From: Myxococcales bacterium
GTDB taxonomy: Bacteria; Myxococcota; Polyangia; Nannocystales; Nannocystaceae
NCBI GenBank assembly: GCA_016793465.1
Contig: JAEUJW010000107.1
Location: 62,001-126,000 of the forward strand
Direction of reading: 5' to 3'
DNA: 64,000 nt
Shown here: positions 44,404-53,408 of the stretch, one piece after another
Layout of the letters: each line of letters starts with the position of its first letter
Numbering within the stretch: position 1 is the first letter of the stretch
Notes under the pieces: model-generated
The model's input: the letters and a program-made list of their open reading frames with translations, nothing else
What the model was told of the DNA's origin: nothing
Database searches by the model: none
Position numbers and translations under genes: made by a program

Positions 44404-46221
44404 ATGCGGCCCGGCAGCGCCTACGAGGAGAGCCTGCGCCCCGCCGAGCGCCGCCGCCACGGCGTGCACTACACCTCGCCGCCCGACATTTTAAAAGTCC
44501 TGCGCGGCCTGTTCCTCGAGGACTACGAGGCCCGCCTCGACGCCCTGCTCGCGGCCCCCGAACGCCCCCACCTCCTCGCCTTCCTCGCCGACCTCCGCGC
44601 CCTCCGGTTCTTCGACCCCGCCTGCGGCAGCGGCAACTTCCTGCTCGTCACCTACCGCGAGCTCCGCCGCCTCGAGCTCGCCGCCCTCCTCGCGCTCGCC
44701 GACGCCGACCCCTCCCTCGCCCGCGTCGACCTCGATCAGCTGCACGGCCTCGAGCTGCTCGCGCCCCCGCTCGAGCTCGCCGCCGCCGCCCTCCGCGACG
44801 CCGACCTCGCCTGCGACGCCGAGCTCGTCGCCGCCCTCGGCCCCCGCTGCCAGCGCCCGCCCCGCGGCACCCCCGCGAACCTCCGCCGCAGCAACGCCCT
44901 GCGCGAGGACTGGCGCGCCTTCCTCCCCCCGCACGACGGCGTGCGCGTGCTCGGCAACCCGCCGTTCGTCGGCAAGCACTATCAGACCCCCGAGCAGCGC
45001 GCCGACATGGCCGCCGTGCTCACCAACCCGGGCGACCTCGACTACGCCGCCGCCTTTTTAATTCTCGCCGCCCGCTACATCCAGCGCACGCGGGCCCGCT
45101 GCGCGTTCGTCGTGACCAACAGCCTGACCCAGGGCGAGCAGGTCCCCGCCCTCTGGCCCGCCCTGCTCGGCGACCTGCAGATCAAGATCCACTTCGCCCA
45201 CCGCACCTTCCGCTGGCACGGCGACGCCGCCGGTCAGGCCTCCGTGCACGTCGTGATCCTCGGCCTCGCCGCCCACGACCGCCCGGACAAGTCCCTCTTC
45301 GATCTCCGCGGCGCCGGCCCCACCCGCGTCGCCGTCGCCAACATCTCGCCCTACCTCGTCCCCGCCCCCGACATCATCGTCACCAAGGCCCGCGCGCCGC
45401 TGCTCCCCGACATCCCGGAGATCCGCTGCGGCAACAAGCCGAGCGACGGCGGCCACCTGCTCTTCACCGACGCCGAGCGCCAGGCCTTCCTCGACCTCGA
45501 GCCCTCCGCCCGCCTCGCCCTCCGCCGCTACCGCGGCTCCGACGAATTATTGAACGGCGACGCGCGCTGGTGCCTGTGGCTGCGAGACGCCGGCCCCGAC
45601 CTGCTGGCGCTCCCCCGCGTCGCCGCCCGCGTCGAGGCCGTCCGCGCGTTCCGCCTCGCCAGCAGCGCCCGGCCCACCCGCGACGCCGCCGCCCGGCCCG
45701 AACGGTTCTTCTACGTCTCCCAGCCCGCCGGCACCTACATCGCCGTCCCCGAGGTCTCCTCCGAGCGCCGCAAGTACATCCCCATCGCCCTCCTCCCCCC
45801 CGACATCATCGCCAGCAACAAGCTCTACGTGATCGCCTCCGCCAGCCTGTTCCTGTTCGGCGCGCTCCACTCGAGCATGCACATGGCCTGGGTCCGAACC
45901 ATCTGCGGCCGCCTGAAGAGCGACTTCCAGTACTCCGGCTCGCTGGTCTTCAATAATTTTCCCTGGCCCACTGACGCCTCACCGCGCGCCCGCGCGGCCG
46001 TCGCCCGGGCCGCCCGGGCCGTGCTCGACGCCCGCGAGCAGCTCCCCGGAGCCACCCTCGCCGACCTCTACGACCCCCACGCGACCCCCGCCCCCCTCGC
46101 CGAGGCCCACGCCGCCCTCGATCTCGCCGTCGACCGTTGCTACCGCGAACGAGCCTTCGGCGACGACCTCGAGCGCTTCGAACACCTGCTGGCCCGCTAC
46201 CGCCGCCTCACCGCCCGCTGA
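44404..46221 (+). CDS. MmeI-like adenine-specific DNA methyltransferase
   Basis: A 605-residue class I methyltransferase. Motif I FDPACGSGNF is at 70-79 and the catalytic NPPF of adenine methylases at 185-188. The central part, with GEQVPALWPALL and IHFAHRTFRW, and the last quarter, with WVRTICGRLKSDFQYS near 498-513 followed by a NNFPWP block, match the methylase and target-recognition layout of type IIL enzymes such as MmeI. The N-terminal nuclease domain of MmeI is absent (MmeI has about 920 residues), so this is a methylase alone. It starts 9 bases after TAGCCT. The convergent gene beyond it encodes another methylase of similar build; no nuclease is visible. Confidence 0.85.
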   Translation: MRPGSAYEESLRPAERRRHGVHYTSPPDILKVLRGLFLEDYEARLDALLAAPERPHLLAFLADLRALRFFDPACGSGNFLLVTYRELRRLELAALLALADADPSLARVDLDQLHGLELLAPPLELAAAALRDADLACDAELVAALGPRCQRPPRGTPANLRRSNALREDWRAFLPPHDGVRVLGNPPFVGKHYQTPEQRADMAAVLTNPGDLDYAAAFLILAARYIQRTRARCAFVVTNSLTQGEQVPALWPALLGDLQIKIHFAHRTFRWHGDAAGQASVHVVILGLAAHDRPDKSLFDLRGAGPTRVAVANISPYLVPAPDIIVTKARAPLLPDIPEIRCGNKPSDGGHLLFTDAERQAFLDLEPSARLALRRYRGSDELLNGDARWCLWLRDAGPDLLALPRVAARVEAVRAFRLASSARPTRDAAARPERFFYVSQPAGTYIAVPEVSSERRKYIPIALLPPDIIASNKLYVIASASLFLFGALHSSMHMAWVRTICGRLKSDFQYSGSLVFNNFPWPTDASPRARAAVARAARAVLDAREQLPGATLADLYDPHATPAPLAEAHAALDLAVDRCYRERAFGDDLERFEHLLARYRRLTAR

Positions 46222-46256
46222 CCCCCACGAGCCCGCGCGGCGCCGCCGCCCACGCC

Positions 46257-46352
46257 CCCACCTGACCCGAAGGCCATCTCGTCTCACCGCACCGCCGGCG
46301 CGAGCCGCACCCGATCGCCCGCGCTCCCACCTGACCCGAAGGCCATGTCGTC
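46257..46352. repeat. Pair of 27-bp direct repeats between the two methyltransferase genes
   Basis: The 27-base unit containing CCCACCTGACCCGAAGGCCA occurs at 46257-46283 and 46326-46352 with one mismatch (69-bp spacing). It contains the CCTGACC...GGCCATG variant of the dispersed element. The second copy overlaps the stop codon of the minus-strand methyltransferase gene. Confidence 0.85.
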
Positions 46353-48402
46353 ACGCCGCCCCGTCCCACGGCAGCGCGACCCGCACGCGGTCCTCGCTCC
46401 GCAGCCCCGCCGCGTCGACCCCCCGCGGCACCCCCGGCCCCTGCACGTCCCGCCCCGCCCGCTCCTCCGCCGCGATCGCCAGGTTCAGCTCGAACAGCGC
46501 CGTCACCTCGTCGACCCCCGCCGCGAACCCGTACGCCCGCATCACCGCCCCGTCCAGCGCCGCCTGCGAGCTCGCCAGTCGCTCCGGCATCCCCCGATGG
46601 ACCGCGCGCAGCGACCCCGCCTCCGCCACCAGCCCGTCACGCGCGGCCCGCAGCTCGCGCCCCGCCGCGGCCACCGCCCGCACGTGCTCCACCCGCGGCG
46701 CCTGCGGCCAGGGGAAGCTGCTCCACACGGTCTCCGACGTGTACCGCTGATCCCCCCTCAAAGTGGAGCAGCGCTCGACGAACCACTGCCAGTGCAGCCG
46801 CGACTGCAGCACCCCGAACGAATAGTCGTCGTCCAACACGAACGCCTGCAGCGCGTCGTTCGGCCGCACCCCCGCGTCGACGAACGCGAAGATCGGCCGC
46901 CGCGTCACCCGCACGCACACCACGTATCTCGTCACCTCGCGCAGCGCCCGCACGAGCTCCGCCCGCGGCCGCCAGAACCGCCACCACGTCGCGAGCTGTG
47001 CCCGCCGCCCGACATCGTGCGGTCGCTCCTCGGCCCGTCGCCGCACCTCCGGCAGCACCCTCGCCGCGAGCCGCCGCTCCAGCTCCGCGTTCAACTCGTC
47101 ACGACGCTCGACCTCCGACAGGTCGACCACATACCGCCCCGCCCGCCCCCGACCCAGCAGGTCGTCGCCAATTAAACACGGCACCACCCAGCGCCGCGCC
47201 GTGGCCCCCAGCGCCATCACCTCCTCCGCGCCGATCAAGAACCCCTTGCACCCGTACGTCTGCCCCTGAAAGCAGCGCTTCGGCCGCAGGTTGCACGCCA
47301 GCGCCTCCGCCCGCGTCACGTCGCGCTCGCCCAGCGAGGCCGAGATCCGCGGCACCACCCGCCGCTCCCACGCCCCGCCCGCGTGGTCGCCGAGCTGCCG
47401 CGCCAGCACCCGCGGCTCGTCGGTCGGCCCCTTCACCCAGTTGACGACCGACACGTGCACCGCCGCCTCGCCCGGCCACACCCGCGTCGCCACGGCGTCG
47501 ACGATCTGCCCCCCGTTCATTATCAAATAGTCGAGCCCGCCCGCCCGCGAGTCGTTCTGCCGGATCGTGTTGGTCCCGATCAGCCCCGCCCTCCCCCCGC
47601 TCCGCAGCGCGTCGTGCGCCCGTTTAATGAAGTACACGCAGTAGTCCGCCCGCCCCGAGATCTGCGGATACGCCGCCCGCAACTTCAACAAATATTCGCG
47701 CCCGAGCGCCGCGACCAGCTTGTTCTTGGCCCCGAACGGCGGGTTGCCGACGATCGCGTCCGCCGCCGGCCAGTCCATGAACAGCGCGTCGCCCACCGCC
47801 ACCATCGGCTCCTCACCTGTCCCATCGACCAGCCGCAGCGTCGCCCGCGTCAGCTCGGCCGCCAGCGCCGCGCTGTCGATCCCCAGGCACTGCCGCGCCC
47901 CCACGCGCCCCGCCGGCACCACCCCGAATTCGGCCAGCCGCGCGCGCAGCACCGCCTCGATCCGCCCCAGCGCCCGCAACGCCCCCGCCAAAAAATTGCC
48001 GCTCCCGCACGCCGGGTCGAGCACCGTGAACCGCAGCAGCTCGCCGTGCAGGTCCGCCAGCTCCTCCGCCGTGGTCGCCCCCGCGATCCGCCGCCGCCAC
48101 GGCGCCTCGATCGTCGGCCCGACCACGCAGGCCACGTCCTCGACCCCCGTAAAATGCACCCCCCGCGCGCGCCGCTCCGAGCGCACCAACAACCTCTGAT
48201 AGATCGCCCCGAGCACCTCCGGATCGACGCGCCCCCACGCGATCGTCTCGCTCGAACCACCCGCGAGCAGCAGGGCCACCCGCCGCAGCACCGCCCGCAA
48301 CGCCTCCTCGTGCGACTCGCCCCGCGTGACCCGCACGCCGTGCAGCGCCAGCGCCTCCGCCAGCGCCGCACGGCTCGCCGCCTCGCACGCCTCACCCCGC
48401 AT
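46351..48402 (-). CDS. Class I adenine-specific DNA methyltransferase (second, convergent)
   Basis: A 683-residue N6-adenine methylase with motif I DPACGSGNF at 129-137 and NPPF at 220-223. The segment ADYCVYFIKRAHDALRSGGRAGLIGTNTIRQ is typical of type I/IIG and BREX-like methylases, and the tail has RYTSETVWSSFPWPQ, parallel to the MmeI-like neighbour. No nuclease motif was seen. The ATG at 48402 (with a GGGGGA stretch 5 bases upstream) was chosen; a longer form from 48498 is possible. It may mark self DNA for a system outside the window, or be an orphan. Confidence 0.8.
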   Translation of the reverse strand: MRGEACEAASRAALAEALALHGVRVTRGESHEEALRAVLRRVALLLAGGSSETIAWGRVDPEVLGAIYQRLLVRSERRARGVHFTGVEDVACVVGPTIEAPWRRRIAGATTAEELADLHGELLRFTVLDPACGSGNFLAGALRALGRIEAVLRARLAEFGVVPAGRVGARQCLGIDSAALAAELTRATLRLVDGTGEEPMVAVGDALFMDWPAADAIVGNPPFGAKNKLVAALGREYLLKLRAAYPQISGRADYCVYFIKRAHDALRSGGRAGLIGTNTIRQNDSRAGGLDYLIMNGGQIVDAVATRVWPGEAAVHVSVVNWVKGPTDEPRVLARQLGDHAGGAWERRVVPRISASLGERDVTRAEALACNLRPKRCFQGQTYGCKGFLIGAEEVMALGATARRWVVPCLIGDDLLGRGRAGRYVVDLSEVERRDELNAELERRLAARVLPEVRRRAEERPHDVGRRAQLATWWRFWRPRAELVRALREVTRYVVCVRVTRRPIFAFVDAGVRPNDALQAFVLDDDYSFGVLQSRLHWQWFVERCSTLRGDQRYTSETVWSSFPWPQAPRVEHVRAVAAAGRELRAARDGLVAEAGSLRAVHRGMPERLASSQAALDGAVMRAYGFAAGVDEVTALFELNLAIAAEERAGRDVQGPGVPRGVDAAGLRSEDRVRVALPWDGAA

Positions 48403-48630
48403 CGCGTCCCCCGGGATCCTCCACACCCCCCTGGCGCACGCTTCGTCGCCCCCAGGCGACGCCCGAGTCACGTCCTCGCGAGCGCCACACGCGACCATTT
48501 AAAATCACCGCGATACGCCCGCACGGAGGAGCCCTTCGCCTGTTGCATGCAGACCCCAGCGCCATGCCGCGAGTTCTCGCACATCATGCCACGAACCATC
48601 CACCTCCGCGGCGCCCGCCGATCATCGGTG

Positions 48631-48636
48631 TACATT
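48631..48636 (+). promoter_or_regulatory. Putative -10 element TACATT, leaderless type
   Basis: TACATT ends 7 bases before the ATG at 48644, with no ribosome binding site. Confidence 0.45.
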
Positions 48637-48643
48637 CACGCCG

Positions 48644-49876
48644 ATGACGCGACGGCTCTCCTGTCTCTGTGGTGCGCTCACGACCCTGCTCGTCGCTTGC
48701 GGCGAGGACGGCACTGGCAGCGGCTCCGGCTCGACCTCGCAGACCGAGGCCTCGAGCCCCACGACCTCCGGCGCCCCGCCCGTCACCACCGGCGGCACCC
48801 CGCCGGCCGCCACCGAGGACACCGGCGGCGGCAACTCGATGAGCGCCAGCCAGTCGACCACCACGCCCGACCCCGAGACCACCACGCCCGACCCGACCAC
48901 CGGCAAGCCCGACCCCGACACCACCGCGCCGCCCGAGACCTCGACCACCAACCCGTCGGACCCGTCGACGACCACCACCGGCGACAACACCACCGGCCCG
49001 GGCGAGGCCGGCACCGTCCGCTTCATCGCGCTCGGCGACACCGGCGAGGGCAACGAGGACCAGTACATGGTCGCCGAGGCGATCGTCCAGGTCTGCGAGC
49101 AGAAGGGCGGCTGCGACTTCGCCATCCTGCTCGGCGACAACTTCTACGACAGCGGCGTCAGCGGCACCGACGACCCGCAGTGGCAGGACAAGGTCGAGCT
49201 GCCCTACATCGACTTCACCTTCCCGCTCTACGCCGTGCTCGGCAACCACGACTACGGCGGCAACGGCATCGGCGTCGACTTCGACACCAGCAAGGACGAC
49301 TACCAGGTCGAGTACACCGACGTCTCCGACCTGTGGACCATGCCGGACAAGTACTACAGCTTCAAGCTGATGCACTCCGAGTTCTGGGGCCTCGACACCA
49401 ACCAGGTCATGACCGACCCGCTCAACGGCGACTCCGACGACCAGAAGGAGTGGTTCCAGAGCGGCCTCGCCGCCAGCACCGCCACCTGGAAGATCGCCTT
49501 CGGCCACCACCCCTACATCTCCAACGGCGACCACGGCAACGCCGGCGCCTACGAGAACCTCGAGGGCATCCCCCTCCCGTTCGTCACCGGCGAGAGCGTC
49601 AAAGAGTTCATGGAAGACGCCGTCTGCGGCAAGGTCGACGCCTACATCTGCGGCCACGACCACAACATCCAGTGGCTCGAGCCCAAGTGCGGCACCGAGT
49701 TCATCGTCTCCGGCGCCGGCTCCAAGTCCGAGGGCCTGCCCGGCCAGAACCCCGCCTACTTCGGCATGCCCGACACCGAAGGCTTCGTGCTCGTCGAGCT
49801 CGTCGACGACAGCTTCACCGGCACCTTCTACGACAAGACCGGCGCCATGCTGTACACCAAGACCCTCATGAAGTGA
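48644..49876 (+). CDS. Purple acid phosphatase-like metallophosphoesterase lipoprotein
   Basis: A 410-residue lipoprotein. The leader ends in LLVAC (Cys19), followed by a Thr/Pro/Ser linker to about 120, then a metallophosphoesterase domain. The metal and active-site blocks are GDTGEGN at 131-137, GDNFYDSG at 164-171, GNHDY at 200-204, GHHPY and GHDHN, the order and wording of tartrate-resistant acid phosphatases (ACP5 type), with the Tyr in the second block that binds iron. It would cleave phosphate monoesters outside the cytoplasm. The gene has a -10 element just before the ATG and stands opposite the deacetylase gene. Confidence 0.88.
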   Translation: MTRRLSCLCGALTTLLVACGEDGTGSGSGSTSQTEASSPTTSGAPPVTTGGTPPAATEDTGGGNSMSASQSTTTPDPETTTPDPTTGKPDPDTTAPPETSTTNPSDPSTTTTGDNTTGPGEAGTVRFIALGDTGEGNEDQYMVAEAIVQVCEQKGGCDFAILLGDNFYDSGVSGTDDPQWQDKVELPYIDFTFPLYAVLGNHDYGGNGIGVDFDTSKDDYQVEYTDVSDLWTMPDKYYSFKLMHSEFWGLDTNQVMTDPLNGDSDDQKEWFQSGLAASTATWKIAFGHHPYISNGDHGNAGAYENLEGIPLPFVTGESVKEFMEDAVCGKVDAYICGHDHNIQWLEPKCGTEFIVSGAGSKSEGLPGQNPAYFGMPDTEGFVLVELVDDSFTGTFYDKTGAMLYTKTLMK

Positions 49877-49889
49877 GCCGCCGCGCCGC

Positions 49890-50921
49890 TCACAGCTTCC
49901 AGCGCCCGCGGTGCTGCTCCTGCGCCCGCCGCAGCACCTTCTCCCCGACCGCGCTCGCCGCCCGCGCCTCCGGCGGCGTGGCCCCCGCGAGCACCTCCAC
50001 GCACGCGTGCACGCTGCTCGCCAGCCCCTCGAGGTCGTACCCGCCCTCGAGCACCAGCGCCAGCCGTCCGCCCGCGTGCGCCTCGGCGATCTGCCGCACC
50101 GTCCCGCACATGCGCGCGAAGCCCTCGGCCGTCACCGCCATCCCGCCGAGCGGGTCGTCGCGGTGCGGGTCGAAGCCCGCCGACACCAGCATCAGGTCCG
50201 GCTCGAACTCCTCGGCCACCGGCACCAGCAGCTCGGCGAACACCGCCGCGTAGTCGCCGTCGCCCAGGCCCGCCGGCAGCGGCACGTTGACCGTGTAGCC
50301 CGCGCCCGCCCCGCGCCCGACCTCCTCGAGCCCGCCCGTGCCCGGGTAGTGCGGCCACTGATGGGTGCCGAACACCAGCACGTCGCTGCGCGCCTCGAAG
50401 ATGTGCTGCGTCCCGTTGCCGTGGTGCACGTCCCAGTCGACCACGAGCACCCGCTCGCAGCCCAGCGTCCGGCGCGCGTGCTCCGCGGCGATCGCCACGT
50501 TGGCGAGCACGCAGAAGCCCATCGCCCGCTCCGCCTCCGCGTGGTGCCCCGGCGGCCGCACCAGCGCGAACGCGTTGCGGGCCGCCCCGCGCACCACCGC
50601 CTCGACGGCCTCGATCGCCGCGCCCGCCGCCAGGTAGCTCGCGTCGGTCGTCGCCTCGCTGGTCATCACGTCGGGGTCGAGCATGACCCGCCGCCCGCGC
50701 ACGCGGTCCACGAGGTCCACGTAGGCCTGCGAGTGCACGCGCAGCGCCTCGTCCCGCGTCGCCGCCCGCGGCCTCTGCCACCGCGTCCCCGCCACCGCCC
50801 GCCCCTGCAACCTCTCGATGATGGCCGCCAGCCGCTCGGGACTCTCGGGGTGCCCGACGCCCTGCACGTGGCCCGACATCGCCTCGTCGGCGAGCAGCAG
50901 CGTTCGATCTTCCGCGGGCAT
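49890..50921 (-). CDS. Histone deacetylase-family (AcuC-like) deacetylase
   Basis: A 343-residue zinc deacetylase of the arginase/deacetylase fold, the type that removes acetyl groups from lysines or polyamines. The active site is complete: RPPGHHAE at 122-129 (His126/His127), [11 protein letters not shown] at 162-172 (zinc ligands Asp164 and His166), [14 protein letters not shown] at 247-260 (ligand Asp251), and the Tyr in LEGGYD. Length and motif order match class II-like bacterial enzymes such as AcuC and HdaH. The start at 50921 is close to a TATCCT element on the minus strand. Confidence 0.9.
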   Translation of the reverse strand: MPAEDRTLLLADEAMSGHVQGVGHPESPERLAAIIERLQGRAVAGTRWQRPRAATRDEALRVHSQAYVDLVDRVRGRRVMLDPDVMTSEATTDASYLAAGAAIEAVEAVVRGAARNAFALVRPPGHHAEAERAMGFCVLANVAIAAEHARRTLGCERVLVVDWDVHHGNGTQHIFEARSDVLVFGTHQWPHYPGTGGLEEVGRGAGAGYTVNVPLPAGLGDGDYAAVFAELLVPVAEEFEPDLMLVSAGFDPHRDDPLGGMAVTAEGFARMCGTVRQIAEAHAGGRLALVLEGGYDLEGLASSVHACVEVLAGATPPEARAASAVGEKVLRRAQEQHRGRWKL

Positions 50922-50930
50922 GGGCTGGCC

Positions 50931-50936
50931 AGGATA
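50931..50936 (-). promoter_or_regulatory. Putative -10 element TATCCT, leaderless type
   Basis: On the minus strand TATCCT ends 9 bases before the ATG at 50921. Confidence 0.4.
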
Positions 50937-50965
50937 AACCGCCCCGGCCAGCCCCGCCAGCGCGC

Positions 50966-51643
50966 CTAGGAGCCGAAGCGCAGGTTCAACTTCAGCAGCA
51001 CCTCGTCCTTGATTAAATCGTCCGGCTTGCCGGCGTAGGCGATCCCGAAGTCCTTGCGGTTGATCGTGAACTCGGCCGTGCCGGTCGCGCCGCGCTCGTC
51101 GACGGTGATCGAGGCCGGGAACGTGATCGACTTCTTGGCCCCGTGGAGGTCGAGGTCACCCGTGACCTCGTGCGTCACCCCGGCCGTGCCGGTCTTCGCC
51201 GCGATCGCCGTCGACGTGAACGTCGCCTTCGGGAACTTCTCGACGTCGAAGAAGTCCGGGCTCTTCAGGTGGTCGGTCAGCCCGTCCGCGTCCGCCTTCA
51301 CCGACGCGGTCTCGACCGTGAACGACACCGCCTTCGGCTCGTTGCCCGCGAGCTTCGCCTCGCCGTCGAAGGTCTTGAAGTCGCCCGAGTGGTCGCCGGT
51401 GATCTTGCGGCCCACGAAGCCGATCGTGCTCTTGGTCGCGTCGACCTTGAAGGTCTTCTCCGCGGCCGCCGGCGCGTCCACCTTGGTGTCCGGCTTCGCG
51501 TCGGTCTTGCCCGCGTCCGCCTTGCTCGCGTCGCCCTTGGCGTCCGCCACCTTCGCCGCCGGCTTGCCGTCGAGCTCGCTCGTGCAACCGACCAGCAGCA
51601 CCGCCGCCAGCCAGCAACCCATCATCGCCTTGGTCTTGGTCAT
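50966..51643 (-). CDS. YceI-family lipoprotein
   Basis: A 225-residue exported lipoprotein. The leader ends in LLVGC (Cys20). A Lys/Ala/Asp-rich linker reaches about 60. The YceI barrel follows with [58 protein letters not shown] and [10 protein letters not shown], all typical of this isoprenoid-binding family. Family members bind polyprenyl chains or quinones in the periplasm. It is between the HDAC and sirtuin genes, probably a chance neighbour. Confidence 0.9.
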   Translation of the reverse strand: MTKTKAMMGCWLAAVLLVGCTSELDGKPAAKVADAKGDASKADAGKTDAKPDTKVDAPAAAEKTFKVDATKSTIGFVGRKITGDHSGDFKTFDGEAKLAGNEPKAVSFTVETASVKADADGLTDHLKSPDFFDVEKFPKATFTSTAIAAKTGTAGVTHEVTGDLDLHGAKKSITFPASITVDERGATGTAEFTINRKDFGIAYAGKPDDLIKDEVLLKLNLRFGS

Positions 51644-51651
51644 GGCCGCGG

Positions 51652-51657
51652 AGGCTA
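51652..51657 (-). promoter_or_regulatory. Putative -10 element TAGCCT with -35-like TTCAAA
   Basis: On the minus strand TAGCCT ends 8 bases before the ATG at 51643; TTCAAA lies 17 bases upstream of it, a fair -35 spacing. Confidence 0.45.
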
Positions 51658-51701
51658 CCCGAGCCCCGCCGACATTTGAACCCCGCGCGCGCGCGCGTAC
51701 A

Positions 51702-51731
51702 TTGACGCCGCACGCGGCCCCGACCTAACCT
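51702..51731 (+). promoter_or_regulatory. Promoter with TTGACG and TAACCT, leaderless type
   Basis: TTGACG at 51702-51707 and TAACCT at 51726-51731 are 18 bases apart. TAACCT ends 6 bases before the ATG at 51738. This is the most complete housekeeping-type promoter seen in the window. Confidence 0.6.
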
Positions 51732-51737
51732 CCCCCG

Positions 51738-52463
51738 ATGCGTAAACCTCGCCTGCGTGAGTTCAAGCGCATCGTGTTCTTCACCGGCGCCGGCATGTCC
51801 GCCGAGAGCGGCGTGCCCACCTACCGCGGCGCCGGCGGCATCTGGAAGCAGTACGACTACCGCCGCTACGCCTGCCAGCCCGCGTTCGACCGCGACCCCG
51901 AGGGCGTGTGGGAGTTCCACAACTACCGCCGCTCGATCGTCCTCGCCTGCGAGCCCAACGCCGGCCACCGCCTCATCGCCCGCGCCGAGCGGGCCCTCCC
52001 CGACGTCGCCGTGCTCACCCAGAACATCGACGGCCTCCACCAGCGCGCCGGCTCGCAGCGCGTCCACGAGCTCCACGGCAACCTGTGGCGCGTCCGCTGC
52101 GACACCTGCGGCGCGCGCGAGACCACCTTCGAGAGCCCCCGCGCCCGCCTGCGCTGCGCCGCCTGCGGCGGCTGGTGGCGCCCCGACATCGTGTGGTTCG
52201 GCGACACGCTCGACCCCGCGGTCCTCGACGCCGCCCAGGAGCTCCTGCAGACCTGCGACCTCCTGGTCTCGATCGGCACCTCCGCGGTCGTCCACCCCGC
52301 CGCCCTGCTGCCGCAGATCGCCGTGGCCCACGGCGCCCTGTGCGTGGAGATCAACCCCGAGCCGACCCCCGCGTCGGACCTCTATCAGGTGCACATGCGC
52401 GGCCCCGCCACCGCCATGCTCGCCGAGCTCGCCGAGGGCCTCGACGACCCCGTCACCGCGTGA
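51738..52463 (+). CDS. Sir2-family NAD-dependent protein deacylase
   Basis: A 241-residue sirtuin that removes acyl groups from lysine using NAD. It has GAGMSAESG at 17-25, QNID at 95-98, the catalytic His113 in HELHG, and a zinc site C121, C124, C140, C143. The class III (SIRT5/CobB) pocket motif Tyr-x-x-Arg appears as His61-Asn-Tyr-Arg64 in WEFHNYRR, so the Arg that binds succinyl or malonyl groups is kept and the Tyr is replaced by His. Length and order fit CobB-type enzymes. It is divergent from the YceI gene and follows the promoter at 51702. Confidence 0.9.
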   Translation: MRKPRLREFKRIVFFTGAGMSAESGVPTYRGAGGIWKQYDYRRYACQPAFDRDPEGVWEFHNYRRSIVLACEPNAGHRLIARAERALPDVAVLTQNIDGLHQRAGSQRVHELHGNLWRVRCDTCGARETTFESPRARLRCAACGGWWRPDIVWFGDTLDPAVLDAAQELLQTCDLLVSIGTSAVVHPAALLPQIAVAHGALCVEINPEPTPASDLYQVHMRGPATAMLAELAEGLDDPVTA

Positions 52464-52492
52464 CGCTCGTCGCCGCGGAGCTCGTGGAATTA

Positions 52493-52513
52493 CCAGTCCC
52501 CGAGGACATGTCC
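52493..52513. repeat. Dispersed palindromic repeat copy
   Basis: CCAGTCCCCGAGGACATGTCC, a copy of the dispersed element, with the perfect palindrome GGACATGTCC at its 3' end. It lies 30 bases after the sirtuin stop in the 222-base gap before the GntR gene; the gap shows no other feature. Confidence 0.55.
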
Positions 52514-52685
52514 GAAGCGTCCTGTCCCGACGTCACTGTCACGCTCGCGACCTCGCCATGGGTGTCGGCGACCCCGGATCCACAGGCAACGACATGGACC
52601 GACAGGAGTGCAGCGACGCGGTGACGCACGACGCCAGCCGACCTTGCAAGCCGTCGACGTGTCGGCCTATCTTACGGCGCGGTTC

Positions 52686-53408
52686 ATGTTGCAGCGCTCC
52701 TCGCCGCTCCCGCTGTATCAACAGCTCGCCCGCCTCCTGAACCAGCGGATCGCCAGCGGCGAGTGGAAGCCCGGCGACCAGATCCCCGGCGACCACGAGC
52801 TGCAGCAGGTCTACCGCCTCTCGCGGGCCACCGTGCGCCAGGCCGTGCAGGACCTCGAGCGCGCCGGCCTCGTCACGCGCCAGCGCGGGCGCGGCACGTT
52901 CGTCTCCGTGCCCGCGCCGGTCCCCGGCCGCACCGGCGTCGGCGAGAGCCTGCTGCGCCGCGGCCAGCAGCCCGGCTGGCGCGTCGTGCTCGCCGGGCCC
53001 GCGCCGGCCTCGCCCGCCGTGGCCGAGCGCCTGCGGATCTCCCCCGGCGCCCAGGTGTTCCACAGCCTGCGCGTGCGCCTCGCCGACACCTGTCCGATCG
53101 GCCAGCTCGAGGCCTGGGTCCCGCTCGGCCTCGTCGACGAGCTCGACCTCGGTCGCCTGGCCGCCGGCCCCTCGCTCGACTACCTGCGCGGGCGCGGCCT
53201 GCTGCGCCGCGCCCGCGTGGTCCGCAGCGTCACCGCCGCCGCCGCCGACCCGGCCACCGCCGCCAACCTCGAGATCCCCGCCGCCTCGCCCGTCCTGCAG
53301 GTCGTCCGCCTCGTGCTCGCCGCCGACGGCCGCCCGCTCGAGCACTGCTGCGCCACCTACCGCACCGATCGCTTCCAGCTCGTGCTCCCGGATACCATCG
53401 AGGCGTGA
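52686..53408 (+). CDS. GntR-family regulator with UTRA domain (HutC/FarR type)
   Basis: A 240-residue transcription factor. The winged helix-turn-helix is at about 6-72 (PLPLYQQLARLLNQRIASGEWKPGDQIPGDHEL... then RATVRQAVQDLERAGLVTRQRGRGTFV), and the UTRA effector domain at about 88-235, which binds small molecules in chorismate-lyase fold. The ATG at 52686 begins just before the DNA-binding domain; earlier in-frame starts add disordered residues. The CoA-transferase gene starts inside its stop codon (GTGA overlap of four bases), so the two are translationally coupled and the regulator probably senses the product or substrate of that pathway. Confidence 0.85.
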   Translation: MLQRSSPLPLYQQLARLLNQRIASGEWKPGDQIPGDHELQQVYRLSRATVRQAVQDLERAGLVTRQRGRGTFVSVPAPVPGRTGVGESLLRRGQQPGWRVVLAGPAPASPAVAERLRISPGAQVFHSLRVRLADTCPIGQLEAWVPLGLVDELDLGRLAAGPSLDYLRGRGLLRRARVVRSVTAAAADPATAANLEIPAASPVLQVVRLVLAADGRPLEHCCATYRTDRFQLVLPDTIEA

